From Salvelinus alpinus (lineage: Eukaryota > Chordata > Actinopteri > Salmoniformes > Salmonidae): 64,000 nucleotides of DNA. Made by a program: the position numbers and the translations under genes. Under the pieces are notes generated by a model, which saw only the letters and a program-made list of their open reading frames with translations, made no database searches and was not told the DNA's origin. This document shows positions 15,501-27,081 of this stretch, piece by piece; the first letter of the stretch is position 1, and each line of letters starts with the position of its first letter. The DNA is taken from positions 73,432,787 to 73,496,786 of the forward strand of contig NC_092091.1 in the NCBI RefSeq assembly GCF_045679555.1, given 5' to 3'.

Positions 15501-18500
15501 GACTGCGCAACAGACCACACATAATTTAATATCCAACTTTTTATCTCTGAAATATAGCTAACGGCATTGCTAATATTGCCAGATTGGTCACTAAATGTTG
15601 ATAAAACTGCTTAGTAACCAAAAAATAAATGAGTTTAAGTGTAAGATAACACATTTCACAAAAACAGCTGAACGTTGTCAAGTTTTACCGTATCAATATT
15701 GGAGTCGTCTGACGGGGTCATTTCTACTCTGAACCATGAACCTTTTGACACCTATCACTGCAGGCTGTGTTTCATCTTACAAAACCTACATAGAGGCAGT
15801 ATTTAGTCAAATGTTACAATGTATGTATCAATATTAAAATCATTTTTATTACAGATAACAACAAAGGTGGGTACAGTTTCAGTTATTGTGAAACCTTTCA
15901 ATGCCTTAGTTATGAATTGTAAATGTTTCTACATATTGAGATGGAGTTATCTTTCTAGAATGTGTATAATATGCCAAGTTATTTAGCTACGTTCCCAACA
16001 CAGCATGGAGAACGTCAAGAGGAAGCAGTGGAGTCAGGTGGACATGTTCCATGCAGGGATGGCTATCTGCCAGGCTGCCAAGTTTAGACATACTTTGTTT
16101 TTAGGAGATAACCACGTGTATGTGAATTTTATCTGCTTGTAACAGTTTAATTTTCATATCTACCAAGGTGCATGGTGTACGTCGGCAGACCCCCGGTCGG
16201 TTCACCCATGGTGGTCGCAAGGGACCACCCACCTTGCTTGCACCGAGGATGAAAATTATCTGGAGCAGTACTGTACCTACTGCACCAGCCATGGGTTCCC
16301 CTTCACCAGACAGAGGCTGATGAAATCAGAAGGTATCTGGAGTTCTATGTGTTAATGTATGTAGAATGCTGGACTGACTGTTCTCAATTTGTGTGATGTA
16401 AATGTGGATGTATATTGTGATGCCAAAATAAACATTTTCATCCAAGATGGAGGATTTTCATTCTATTCTCTTCCAGGTTTCAGCACCCAGGGAAGACAAT
16501 CCCACTACTGGGGAAGAGGTGTTGGGAAATGATCAGGAGGAGGCACAAGAACCTGAGCATGAGGAGGCTGGACACCCTGGACAGGGTGAGAGCTGAGTCC
16601 ATGGACACCTTCTTCACTTCTCATGAGAAGCACTTGGAGGAGAGGGGGTTGAGGGAGAAACCCAGACAAATCTATAAGTGTGACGAGTCTGGGTTTAGTA
16701 GCAGTCAGAGCAGGCACAAAGTGCTGGCCCCCTGAGGCGCAAAACACGTGTTCCAGCATGCTCTGCGGACCAAGGAGCACATCACCGAGCAGGCCTGCTT
16801 CAGAGAGAGAGGACGAGACAGAGAGAGATGACATACCCCCCGTTTATCATCTACTCCAAGTGTTTCCCCTGCGGCCACAACACATTGGGAGGCCCCTCCC
16901 AATTCTTGTATGGACGGTCAAACAGTGGCTACATTGACGGGGACCTGTTCAGGAAGTGGTCTGAGTACTTCAAAAAGCATACAGTGAAAGAGCGCCCTCT
17001 CCTTCTTCTCTTCGATGGGCACAAGATCCACGTGGACCCGGAGGTGATGGCGGCAGCACTAAGGGAAGACCTCTTTGTCTTCCACCACACTGCACCTATA
17101 ACCTGTAGCCTCTGGATGTGGCATAGTCTGGCTCTTTAAAGGCTGAGTTCTCCAAGGTAGCTGGAGACCTCAGCCATGTTGACCACTCCTACATGGTAAA
17201 CAAATCAGAATTTGCCAGAGCACTCCGCTACCTGTACCAGCGCTGCAAGGACATGCGCTATGTGGTGGAAGGGTTTAAGAAATGTGGCCTCTTCCTTTTT
17301 GACCCTTCAGCCATTGAAAGGTCCCGTCTAATGCCGTCTTGGTCCCTACCGGGTCCCACCACCGCCTCTCCTTGAATAGCAGCACTGTGTCGTCCACCAG
17401 CACCTCCTCCCCAGCGACCACAGGAGGACCCCCAGCCCCTGCTCCAGTCCTAGAAGAGCACCCCCTAATAGAGGGGCTGATAGCGAAGGACCTGGGGCAT
17501 ATCCTAACTGTCCTGAAGTATCGGCTATACCGATACAGAAGACTCCCAGTTGTTGCCGCATGCCTCACCGGGGAGTAAAACACGTGCCAGTGGCAGGAGA
17601 CGGGTGGGAAGGAGAGGGCCGAGGCAGAGGAGAAAGGGCATCGGGCAGCCCTCAGAACACAGAGGGCACAGGAGAGGGCTGCTATGGATGAGACCATTGA
17701 TGCCATCGCCTCTGCTGCACGCCCCACAGGAATCTCCCCTGACAGCTGCGTCACCACCGCCAGTGCGCAACACCTGTCTCCCAGTGTGCAACACCTGTAG
17801 GAGCCGCCGGAGCCTCCTGCTGCCAACGTAGGCCACGTGCCTGTTCTCTCAGCCACACCACTGTCGGTCCTTCAACCCCACCACCACAAACACTAGCTCC
17901 TCCAAGCCATTGTCAGCGGTTTCATCCACCACCACGATGCACACCACCCCCCTGTCTGTCACCACTGAAGCGGCCTCCTCTGGACCAATTACCTCCTCCA
18001 TCTCCTCTAGTCACACCACCACAGCAGCCTTGTCTCGTGTCCCTGCCCCCTGCAATTTGAATACAGCCACCTCCATGAACGCATGCTCAATTATGAAAAA
18101 AATACTGTTTATGTTTTTTTTTTAACTGCAATGTTTTAAATGTTTCTCTTTACATATCTACAGTCCATAGCACCAGCTCTCAAGGCATGTCCACCTCCTC
18201 CAAAACTTCTACAGCTTCCTCCAGAGGTATTGATGTAAAAAGTAGAAAATTGTTTTCATGAAACATGCTCTGTCTGACACGACTGTTTCTCTCTGCAGCA
18301 CAGAAAAGGAAGAGAACAGCTCCAGCAGCCACCTCTGTCACTCCACCCATGGCTCCACCCTCAGGTACTTCATCATCTGGTTGTTTTTCTCTCTCAGTTG
18401 TGTCAGTTACTAGTATTGCTGGAGTACTTCTACATTTACAAACCATGTTAATCAATTTAATTATAATTTTTATAAAACAAGACACCACCTGCAGTGCTCG

Positions 18501-21500
18501 CTGCAGAGAGCGTTATCTGCTTGCAAGCTCCCCACAGGAACGTGAGTCCGATGTGCCATGGGTGTGCTGTGACTGACAGCACTGGTTCCACTGCAGGTTT
18601 CATTGTGATTTCTGTGACAATATAGGGATGGAGGTCAATACTTAATTCTTTGTTTTCATATGCAATTATTTATTAGGAAAGAAATTCTTCTAAATTGTCC
18701 TCGCAGTGGCAGACCACGTGTAACAACACCTGCACAGGATCGGTACATCGGAACATCACACCTGCAGGACAGGTACAGGATGGCAACAATAACTGCCCGA
18801 ATTACAACAGGAATGCACAACCCCTCCGTCAGTGCTCAGACTGTCCGCAATAGGCTGAGAGAGGCTGGACTGAGGGCTTTTAGGCCTGTTGTAAGGCAGG
18901 TCCTCTCCAGACATCATCGGCATTAACGTCGCCTATGGGGACAAACCCACCGTCGCTGGACCAGACAGGACTGGCAAAAAGTGCTCTTCACTGATGAGTC
19001 ACATTTTTTTCTCACCAGGGTTGATGATCGGATATGCGTTTATCGTCGAAGGAATGAACATACACTGAGGCCTGTACTCTGGAGTGGGATCGGTTTGGAG
19101 GTGGAGGGTCTGGGGTGGTGTGTCACAGCATCATCGCACTGAGCTTGTTGTCATTGCAGACAATCTCAACACTGTGCGTTACAGGGAAGACATCCTCCTC
19201 CCTCATGTGGTACCTTTCCTGCAGGCTAATCCTGATATGACACTCCAGCATGACAATGCCACCAGCCATACTGTTACGGCTTTGTAGAAGGAGTGGACCA
19301 AGGCGCAGCGTGGTAAGCGTACATCGTCTTTTTATTGATGACACCAAAACAAAATAACAAAGTCAAAAAAACGAAAGTGCACAGTTCTGTAAGGCTAAAA
19401 AACTATACAGAAAACAAGATCCCACAACTGAAGGTGGGAAAAATGGCTGCCTAAGTATGGTCCCCAATCAGAGACAACGATAGACAGCTGCCTCTGATTG
19501 GGAACCATACCCGGCCAACAAAGAAATATACAAACTAGAATGCCCACCCCAAATCATAACCTAACCTAACCAAATAGAGAAATAAAAAGGCTCTCTAAGG
19601 TCAGTGCGTGACAGTACCCCGCCCTCCCCCCCCCACCAAGAAGGTGCGGACTCCAGCCGCCTCCAGTCTCCAGTATGGGAGGGTCTAGGTGGGCATCTAT
19701 CCTCGGTGGTGGCTCCGGTTCGGGATGTATTCCCCACTCTGTACGCTGATCCCTCCGCTTCTGTGGAACCGGTCTGTGGATCGTCGCTGGAGACTCCGGA
19801 CCATGGATCGTTGCCAGAGGAACCGGACCGTGGATCATCGCCGGAGGCTCTGGACTGGGAACCCCCGCTTTTGGCTCTGGACTGCAGCTCGTTGCTGGAA
19901 ACTCTGGACTGCTGACCGTCGCTGGAGACTTCGGACTGCGGTCCGTCGCTGGAGGCTCGGGACAGCGGACAGTCGCTGGAGGCTCCGGGCCATGGATTAT
20001 CACTGGAGGCTTCGTGCCATGGATCATCACTACAGGCTCCGGGCAATGGATCATCACTGGAGTCTTCGTTCCATGGATCATCACTGGAGGCTTCGGGCCA
20101 TGGATCATCACTGGAGGCTTCGTTGGTGGTGCCGGAACAGGTCTCACCGGACTGAGGATACCCACTTTAGCTCGGTGAGTGTGGAGAGCTGGCACAGGAC
20201 GGCTAAGGCACAGGCTAAGAAGGCGCACTGGAGGCATAGTGCATATAGCCGGCGTATGATATACTTGGCCATGGAGGCGCACTGGAGGTCTGGAGCGCAG
20301 AGCTGGCACAACGCGTCCTGGCTGAATACCCCCTGTAGCACGGCAAGCGCGGACAGCTGGCAGAGGCCGCACTGGGTTATGCTGGCGAACTGGGGATACC
20401 GTGCGTAGAGCTGGCGCAGGATATCCTGGGCAGAAGAGATGCACCGGAGACCAGGAGCGCTGAGCCGGCATAATCCGTCCTGGCTGAATGCCCACTCTAG
20501 CACCGCAACTGCCGGGATCTTGCACAGAGCGCACGGGGCTGTGGATGCGCACTGAAGGCACGGTGCACAGAACCGGAAAACGTGGCACTTGAACCGTGAC
20601 CAACTCCTCATTGTGTTTACAGGGAGTTGGTCTCGTTCACCCCTTAGTTCCGTTCGTTCCGCTCGCCAACCTGTGTCCCTCCCCTCAATTTTTGGGGAAG
20701 GCTGCCTCTCTTGCTTCCGTCCTTGCCGTGACTCCTGGTATCGCCGCCGTTCCTCACTCGCTCCTTCCGCCTGTTTCCACGGCAGGCTCTCATGCCCTGC
20801 AATTACCTCCACCCATAACCATGATGTCCTCCACTCCGAGGCACGCTGCTTGGTCCGTTGGTCGTGGGATCTTCTGTTACGGCTCTCGTTTGTAGAAGGA
20901 GTGGACCAAGGCACAGCGTGGTAGACGTCTTTTTATTGATGACACCAAAACAGTTCTGTAAGGCAAAGAACCTAAACAGAAAACAAGATCCCACAACTGA
21001 AGGTGGGAAAAAGGGCTGCCTAAGTATGACTCCCAATCAGAGAAAACGATAGTCAGCTGCCTCTGATTGGGAACCATATCTGGCCAACAAAGAAATATAC
21101 AAACTAGAATGCCAACCCCAAATCACACCCTGACCTTACCACAGGTCAGGGCGTGACACATACGGCTCGTTCTGTGCGTAATTTCCCTCAAGACAGGAAT
21201 GTCTGTGTTCTGCCAAAGAGCCCGGATCTCTAACCCATTGAGCACGTCTGGGACCTGTTGGATCGGAGAGTGAGGGCTAGGGCAATTCCCCCCAGAAATG
21301 TCAGGGAACTTGCAGGTGCCTTGGTGGAAGAGTGGGGTAACATCTCACAGCAAAAACTGGCAAATCTGGTGCAGTCCATGAGGAGGAGATGCGCTGCAGT
21401 ACTTAACTTCTTATGACTGAAATCCTGGTAACGGGATCGATATGACAACAGTCAGTGAAAGTGCAGGGCGCCAAATTCAAACAACAGAAATCTCATAATT

Positions 21501-23844
21501 AAAATTCCTCAAGCATACATGTATCTAATACCATTTTAAAGGTAATCTTGTTGTTAATCCCACCAAAGTGTCCGAATTCAAATAGGCTTTTCAGCGAAAG
21601 CACCACAAATGATTATGTTAGGTCACCGCAAAATCACAGACAAACACAGTAATTTTTGCAGCCAAAGACAGGAGTCACAAAAAGCAGAAATAGAGATACA
21701 ATTCATCACTAACCTTTGATGATCTTCATCAGATGACACTCATAGGACTTCATGTTACACAATACATATATGTTTTGTTCGATAAAGTTAATATTTATAT
21801 ACAGAAACCTCAGTTTACATTGGCGCCATGTTCAGAAATGCCTCCAAAATATCCAGAGAAATTGCAGAGAGCCACATCAAATAACAGAAATACTCATCAT
21901 AATTTTTGATGAAAGATACATGTTTTACATAGAATTAAAGATACACTTGTTCTTAATGCAACCGCTGTGTCAGATTTCCAAAAGCTTTACGGCAAAACAC
22001 AATATTCAATAATCTGAAAACAGCGTTCAGCCACAAAAGCAAGCCATACAGTTACCAGTCAAATTGTGCAGTCAACAAAACTCATAAAAGCATTATAAAT
22101 CTTCACTTACCTTTGCTGATCTTCGCCGGAATGCACTGCCAGTACTCCCACTTCCACAAGAAATGTTTGTTTTGTTCGGTAATGTCCATCATTTATCTCC
22201 AAATAGCTACTTTTGTTAGCGCGTTTGGTAAACAAATCCAAAGTCACTAAGCCCGTTCACTAAAAGCTGACGAAATGTCCAAAAGTTCCGTAACAGTCAG
22301 TAGAAACATGTCAAATGATGTATTGAATCAATCTTTAGACTGTTTTTAACATAAATCTTGAATAACGTTCCAACCGGAGAATTACATTGACTTCAGATGA
22401 GCGATGGAACAGAGCTCCCTCTCATGTGAACGCGCATGAGCATGGTCAGGTCATGGCAGACCTGACTAATTCCCCTCTCATTCGGCCCCCCTTCACAGTA
22501 GAGGCATCAGACAAAGTTCCACAGACTGTTGACATCTAGTGGAAGCAGCAGGAAGTGCTCATCCATATCACGCTGTGATTTCAATAGGATCTTGGTTGAA
22601 AATCGATCAGCCTCATAATTCCCACTTCCTGTTTGGATTTTTTCTCAGGTTTTTGCCTGCCATATGAATTATTTTATACTCACAGACATCATTCAAAAAG
22701 TTTTAGATATTTCAGAGTGTTTTCTATCCAATATGAATAATAATATGCATATATTAGCAACTGGGACTGAGGAGCAGGCAGTTTAATATGGGCACCTCTG
22801 TGCACCTTTCATCCAAGCTACTCAATACTGCCCCTTCAGCCATAAGAAGTTAATGCAGCTGGTGGCCACACCAGATACTGACTGTTACTTTTGATTTTGA
22901 CCCCCCCCCCTTTGTTCAGGGAAACATTATTCCATTTCTGTTAGTCACATGTCTGTGGAACTTGTTCAGTTTATGTCTCAGTTGTTGAATCTTGTTATGT
23001 TCATAGAAATATGTATTTACACATGTTAAGTTTGCTGAAAATAAACACAGTTGACTGTGAGAGGACTTTTCTTTTTTTGCTTAGTTTATTTAATTTCATA
23101 CAAACTTTCGTTTCTGAGAGGAAATGTATTTAAACAATTGAAAGTGATATGAACATTTGCAATGCAGTTGGTTATACAAAGAAACTGTAGTATTGTAGAA
23201 TTAATAATGCATTATCTATTACCTGTTCTTCTCTGCTGTTTATAACAACCAACTCTCCATCCATTGTTCTGCACTCCTTCTGACCGGCCCCAGCTGTGTT
23301 CATCGTGGAGGAGAGATAATAACAGCTGGTGCCAAACTTCCACCATCCAGCTAGACAGGGTTTCTCTGAGAAACACAACAGAACAGCAGGCATTCAAAAG
23401 TCTACAAATATACTACATCTCTTCTATGTACTAAATGAAATGAATGAACTACACTCACCATAGAACCTAACCCTGGCCTGTAGCTGGTCTCTCTCTGTTG
23501 AGTAGTGATGACCAATGACTCCATCTGTAAAAAGGAAGAGTTAATTAAAAATGTAATTTCCTCACCATTGATGATTATGTAGGCTACTTAAGTCTCAGTG
23601 ACAACATACTAAACTTACAGTAGACAGACAGGCCTATGATCCCAGCCAATAAGAGAACACACAGCAGCCCCAGAAACACTGCAGCAATTCCAGAGGGTCT
23701 CTTCCACCACTGAAAATGCACTAAATCACAAATTGTTAAAGTAAGTAAAGTAATCTTTGGAAATGTGTTTTACTGTATCATCCAGGATTGGGACAAATAA
23801 AGCTATAGCAATACAGGGTAACATCACCTCTTCAATGTGTGTAA

Positions 23845-23938
<94 letters not shown>

Positions 23939-24093
23939 CATGCAATCTTACCAGAAGCAACAACTCCATCTCTTGGACTGGGTTTGAAGTCTCTTACATT
24001 GGAATATATTTGGCCATCAATGTCTGTGTTCTTCATTGCATCAGGCTCATCGTCTTCAAATCTATCTGGGATTTCATAGACTCCTTCTGACAT
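12151..24093 (-). CDS. C-type lectin-like type II receptor, gene A (6 exons, 231 aa)
   Basis: Minus-strand gene assembled from exons 24093-23952, 23720-23619, 23524-23459, 23365-23223, 12710-12616 and 12298-12151. All have AG/GT borders and compatible phases (1,1,1,0,2). Residues 1-47 are cytoplasmic, from MSEGVYEIPD, with a second tyrosine in QIYSNV. Residues about 58-80 form a Leu-rich membrane anchor (VFLGLLCVLLLAGIIG). A short 22-residue stalk (STERDQLQ) follows. The CTLD runs from C107 to the end, with WIGTYKEDG, GEPNN (EPN at 189-191, the mannose-type calcium motif) and a C-terminal CVEQHWVCEKP. The usual WND is replaced by WKG, so calcium-dependent sugar binding may be impaired. Intron 4 spans 10.5 kb of nested transposons. 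The family is CD209-like salmonid lectin receptors. Exon structure is inferred, not transcript-proven. Confidence 0.8.
12395..12516. repeat. GA/GACA-rich simple repeat in gene A intron 5
   Basis: Impure GAGA and GACAGA tract within the 317-bp intron between the two last exons of lectin gene A. The long minus-strand Ser/Leu open frame here is low-complexity. Confidence 0.9.
12955..13290. mobile_element. Salmonid interspersed repeat, left part
   Basis: Sequence typical of a very common salmonid repeat with TTTTACTGGGTGACTTTCAC. It continues at about 15105-15170 (ACTTTGACAATTGGGTACTT) after a 1.8-kb insertion. A less interrupted copy lies at 52507-52660. The small plus-strand frame at 13019 belongs to the repeat. 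Confidence 0.6.
13291..15107. mobile_element. TTAA-type (piggyBac-like) non-autonomous element inserted in a repeat
   Basis: About 1.8 kb beginning TTCTGGACTACCCAGCCC and ending CTATCCCTAAGAAGTTGG. It interrupts a host repeat that reads TTTTCTATTAAGGTATC at the empty paralogous site near 52597, so the target was TTAA; the flanking TTAAs are now mutated. Two related 430-bp segments (13400-13800 and 13815-14210) form an internal direct duplication. No transposase frame is present. The superfamily call rests on the target site and on the relative at 33151-36144. Confidence 0.6.
15300..18660 (+). pseudogene. Degenerate DDE_1 (pogo/Tc5-like) transposase gene, copy 1
   Basis: Plus-strand exon-like blocks of a cellular-style transposase. 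About 16168-16335 encodes a CENPB-type HTH segment (EQYCTYCTSHGFPFTRQRL). About 16529-17380 encodes the DDE_1 catalytic region: KCDESGF, SGYIDGDLFRKWSEYF, LLLLFDGHKIHVDPE, FKKCGLFLFDPSA. A Pro/Ser/Thr-rich tail follows, then a Cys/His finger (about 18483-18580, TTCSARCRERY ... WVCCD). The frame is broken by a TGA at about 16733, where copy 2 has TGG, by frame changes near 16830 and 17127, and by a TGA in the finger that copy 2 shares. Spacers between blocks look like introns. It lies inside intron 4 of gene A and is not expected to be functional. Confidence 0.7.
19272..21158 (-). mobile_element. Non-autonomous gypsy-like LTR retrotransposon, copy 1
   Basis: Element with TG...CA ends and a perfect 5-bp target duplication CATAC (19267-19271 and 21159-21163). 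LTRs are 19272-19613 and 20875-21158; in the minus orientation they start TGTCAC and end GTAACA. A G-rich polypurine tract abuts the left LTR on the minus strand. The 1.26-kb interior has no gag, protease or reverse transcriptase. It holds repeats that read as Pro-rich SPEPPAT-type peptides in a 345-codon minus-strand frame (20603-19566). That frame is a repeat artefact or element-encoded low-complexity peptide, not a host gene. The gypsy assignment is by LTR character only. Confidence 0.8.
21407..22849. mobile_element. TTAA-flanked non-autonomous element (piggyBac-like)
   Basis: A 1443-bp element between TTAA 21403-21406 and TTAA 22850-22853, with ends CTTCTTATGAC and CAGCCATAAGAAG. It sits within the 3' part of the Tc1 remnant: the flanking pieces CTGCAGTAC and TGCAGCTGG join across one TTAA. 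It is related to the element at 33151-36144 in inverse orientation. There is no transposase gene. A truncated copy of the same insertion is at 61908-62438. Confidence 0.8.
23841..23938. repeat. (TG)n microsatellite
   Basis: TG dinucleotide run in intron 1 of lectin gene A. A paralogous run at 39132-39240 sits at the same place beside the related first exon. The long Cys-Val frames here are repeat artefacts. Confidence 0.97.
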
Positions 24094-24350
24094 CTTAACA
24101 CACTTGTGGTCAAATACAGTAACTTCTACTTCTACTTCTAACCTCAACTCTAATATATGTCTGTAGCTGTGTCTTCTCCCTGCACTGTCCTGCGTCTGTG
24201 TGATTTACTGTAGTGACACTATTTTTTAAACGTTCAACCACAGTGAAGGGGAAACTGGTCACCACGTGACTTGAACCAGCCTTAGTTCCTACTCTGAACA
24301 TGTGTGTTTCCCAGTGTTCATCAGTTTTAAACATGTGATTCAACTTAAGT
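24094..24350 (-). promoter_or_regulatory. Upstream and leader region of gene A
   Basis: About 110 bp directly upstream of the gene A start codon is conserved at the paralogous first exon near 39400-39510 (AGCTGTGTCTTCTCCCTGC on plus). Conservation fits a 5' leader and proximal promoter. The minus-strand frame stays open upstream of the chosen ATG (MRLEVEVEV...). The internal ATG before SEGVYE is preferred because the start is the same in the paralogue. No clear TATA box was identified. Confidence 0.45.
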
Positions 24351-24910
24351 GATAATATACTACATGATATGACTCTATATCATGCTATATGATGTATGTG
24401 TGGGTCACAGGGTCCCAATTCTGGATACATTCACATATAACCTACATACAGTATATCCTGACTAAATGTACAGCACCCCCAGCCTTCAAATGGAGAGACA
24501 CTTATGTCTTGCACTCTGTGACCGGCGGTGCAGGGGGAAGTTGCCACAAGACACTGATCTTAGGACCGTTTTGAATTTCCACCACAAGTGGTTAAAGTTA
24601 GGATTTTGGGAGGGAAACCTGATTCTAGATCTGTACCATATAGGCTCTTTGCTCTATCTATGCTTAATGTGAAGAAATACTCAGAATGAAAAAGCAGAAG
24701 TTCCGACAACATCTCCATAGTTTCAGTTTGAAGGGAAATGAAAGAAGAATAAAAACCCTTCACATGTTTTATGACAAAAAGTTCATATCTCCACCCTGTC
24801 TTTTAGTACAACATAACATATACATACTGGTTACATCTAATGACACAACTCTCTCTGCACTGATTCCACTGTTCCACATGACATCTACCTACATGAACTA
24901 TTATACAACT

Positions 24911-25632
24911 CTACAGCTCTACTCTATTCCACAGGAGGAGAGAAAGCATCACACAGATCCTTAGATACAGGGACAGAGTCAAAGGTGGCCCTCTGGTTGA
25001 TGTAGTACTAACTACAGGTACATCTGTAGTGTTGGTGACAGACACCTGGGTGGATGTAGTACTAACTACAGGTACAGCTGTAGTGCTGGTGACAGAGACC
25101 TGGGTGGGTGTAGTACTAACTACAGGTACAGCTGTAGTGTTGGTGACAGAGACCTGGGTGGATGTAGTACTAACTATAGGTACAGCTGTAGTGTTGGTGA
25201 CAGAGACCTGGGTGGATGTAGTACTAACTACAGGTACAGCTGTAGTGTTGGTGACAGAGAACTGGGCACAGTTACCCAAAGCATATTAAGGCTAAATTAA
25301 TCTTAGAACAATAGGATCCTGTGGTAATAACAATGGAGCCTTAAAATGCTTTTGGGAAACTGGGCCCTGGGCTATAGAGCTCCCTACCATCTCAACAGAG
25401 TCCTTCATTGAGCCCTGAGACACACCCACATTGCCTGTCCACCACCATCAGTTCCACCTCCTTTGAAGAGCAGGTGGTGCTGCAGGCCACCCGGGTCACA
25501 TTCTCGACCCTGGGGCCCAACGCCATAGAAGTGTTCAGGGTCCCGTTGCCTTGGCATAAGGTGACACAGATGATGCCTGTCCAGTTGACACCGTCGGTCA
25601 GAGAGCTGCCAGTAAAGAGACGCTGCAGTCAG
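24911..25632 (-). CDS. Exons of an unrecognised Thr-rich, possibly GPI-anchored protein
   Basis: Two minus-strand exon candidates. About 25632-25390 reads QRLFTGSSLTDGVNWTG, then six Cys (CVTLC, CSTTC, CGC) with NWT, NGT, NTS and NVT glycosylation sites. Its spacing loosely recalls WSC-type Cys-rich modules, but I do not recognise it. It ends at a TGA unless an unseen donor is used. From 25261 (after CAG) to 24911 runs a stalk of about five 20-residue Thr/Ser/Val repeats (SVTNTTAVPVVSTTSTQ) ending in a hydrophobic tail (LYLRICVMLSLLLW). That pattern suits a mucin-like, lipid-anchored protein. Upstream exons are not found: a poly-G run and a 25-bp satellite begin at once, so the gene is probably truncated. 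It lies about 0.8 kb upstream of lectin gene A. Confidence 0.4.
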
Positions 25633-25689
25633 CTGGGTGGGGGGTGGGGGGGGGGGGGGGGGGGGGTTGTCACCTGGAGGAAGGGGAGA

Positions 25690-26790
25690 TGGAGGTCAGT
25701 ACATTGGGGTCAGTACATTGGACACAACATGAGGTCAGTACATTAGACACAACATGAGGTCAGTACATTAGACACAACATGAGGTCAGTACAGTAGACAC
25801 AACATGAGGTCAGGACATTAGACACAACATGAGGTCAGTACATTGGACACAACATGAGGTCAGTACATTAGACACAACATGAGGTCAGTACATTAGACAC
25901 AACATGAGGTCAGGACATTAGACACAACATGAGGTCAGTACATTGGACACAACATGAGGTCAGGACATTAGACACAACATGAGGTCAGTACATTGGACAC
26001 AACATGAGGTCAGTACATTAGACACAACATGAGGTCAGTACATTAGACACAACATGAGGTCAGGACATTAGACACAACATGAGGTCAGTACAGTAGACAC
26101 AACATGAGGTCAGTACAGTAGACACAACATGAGGTCAGGACATTAGACACAACATGAGGTCAGGACATTAGACACAACATGAGGTCAGGACATTAGACAC
26201 AACATGAGGTCAGTACAGTAGACACAACATGAGGTCAGGACATTAGACACAACATGAGGTCTGTACATTAGACACAACATGAGGTCAGTACAGTAGACAC
26301 AACATGAGGTCAGGACATTAGACACAACATGAGGTCTGTACATTAGACACAACATGAGGTCAGTACAGTAGACACAACATGAGGTCAGGACATTAGACAC
26401 AACATGAGGTCAGTACAGTAGACACAACATGAGGTCAGGACATTAGACACAACATGAGGTCTGTACATTAGACACAACATGAGGTCAGGACATTAGACAC
26501 AACATGAGGTCAGGACATTAGACGCAATATGAGGTCAGTACAGTAGACACAACATGAGGTCAGGACATTAGACACAACATGAGGTCTGTACATTAGACAC
26601 AACATGAGGTCAGTACAGTAGACACAACATGAGGTCAGTACATTAGACACAACATGAGGTCAGGACATTAGACACAACATGAGGTCAGGACATTAGACAC
26701 AACATGAGGTCAGGACATTAGACACAAAAAGAGATCAGTACATTAGAAACACAACATAAGGTCAGTACATTAGACAAAACATGAGGCCTG
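25690..26790. repeat. 25-bp minisatellite array 1
   Basis: Around 43 tandem copies of a 25-bp unit, GACACAACATGAGGTCAG plus TACATTA or GACATTA. It is preceded by a poly-G run at 25637-25666. The same unit forms array 2 at 27438-27893, and the two flank a duplicated and inverted piece of receptor DNA. Confidence 0.96.
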
Positions 26791-26967
26791 TGCAGTAGAC
26801 GGAAATTGAGGTTATACAGTTTCTCCTGATAAGAAAGTCCTCTGTTCTCAGGAATCAGCTATAAAGATAAACTGGTGCAGAAATTGTCCCAACCTCAACC
26901 TCTATGTTACACTTGTATTATCTTCCTCTCTACAGTTGCCTTTTATTCTGTGGATGATATCATAAAC
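26791..26967 (-). pseudogene. Duplicated 3' end of gene B terminal exon
   Basis: A nearly identical copy of 27894-28080, the gene B 3' untranslated region and the last part of its terminal exon. It stops abruptly after the block matching the VYDIIH codons. It has no CTLD core and cannot encode a domain. It marks one edge of the rearrangement that brought in the inverted exon at 27082. Confidence 0.75.
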
Positions 26968-27081
26968 AGTTAGTTAAAGACTCAGAGACAGAAACAGCAG
27001 AGACAGAAAGAGACACAGACAGAGAGACAACAATAGTACCAGAACCTGAGTACAGACAGAAAACACAGTACGTTTTTGGAT

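Larger units (their letters stand above)
18698..23090 (+). pseudogene. Tc1-like transposase remnant, split by two insertions (copy 1)
   Basis: Three plus-strand pieces, 18698-19271, 21164-21402 and 22854-23090. Translated in pieces they give GRPRVTTPAQDR and NRLREAGLRAFRPVVRQVL (DNA-binding part), VLFTDESHFFLTR (first Asp), LQHDNATSHT (second Asp), PIEHVWDLLDRRVRARAIP (Glu) and NLVQSMRRRCAAV. These are the DD34E signatures of Tc1 transposases. The gene is split by an LTR element at a CATAC target and by a TTAA element. The N-terminus and left inverted repeat are missing and several frames are shifted. The last piece is the 3' untranslated and terminal part. Confidence 0.8.

Noticed and set aside
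16101..16292. 63-codon minus-strand frame
   Set aside because: Overlaps the HTH exon of the DDE_1 gene on plus and has no motif.
17275..17856. 193-codon minus-strand frame and its counterpart near 57650-58226
   Set aside because: Antisense to the plus-strand DDE_1 transposase remnant; plus-strand motifs explain the conservation.
19566..20603. 345-codon minus-strand Pro-rich frame, and similar frames at 42054-42945 and 59973-60822
   Set aside because: They lie within LTR-element interiors built of 27-30-bp repeats, are open in several frames at once and have no known domain.
21164..21402. Complete functional Tc1 transposase by joining pieces across the LTR insertion
   Set aside because: Pieces are in shifted frames, the N-terminus is missing and two insertions interrupt it; annotated as a remnant.
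23757..24090. Open frames of Cys-Val or His-Thr repeats here and at 27076-27537 and 39037-39444
   Set aside because: They are translations of TG/CA microsatellites; only the flanking lectin exons inside some of them are real.
25408..25746. 112-codon plus-strand frame
   Set aside because: Antisense to the Cys-rich minus-strand exon and running into a poly-G and satellite; not a gene.
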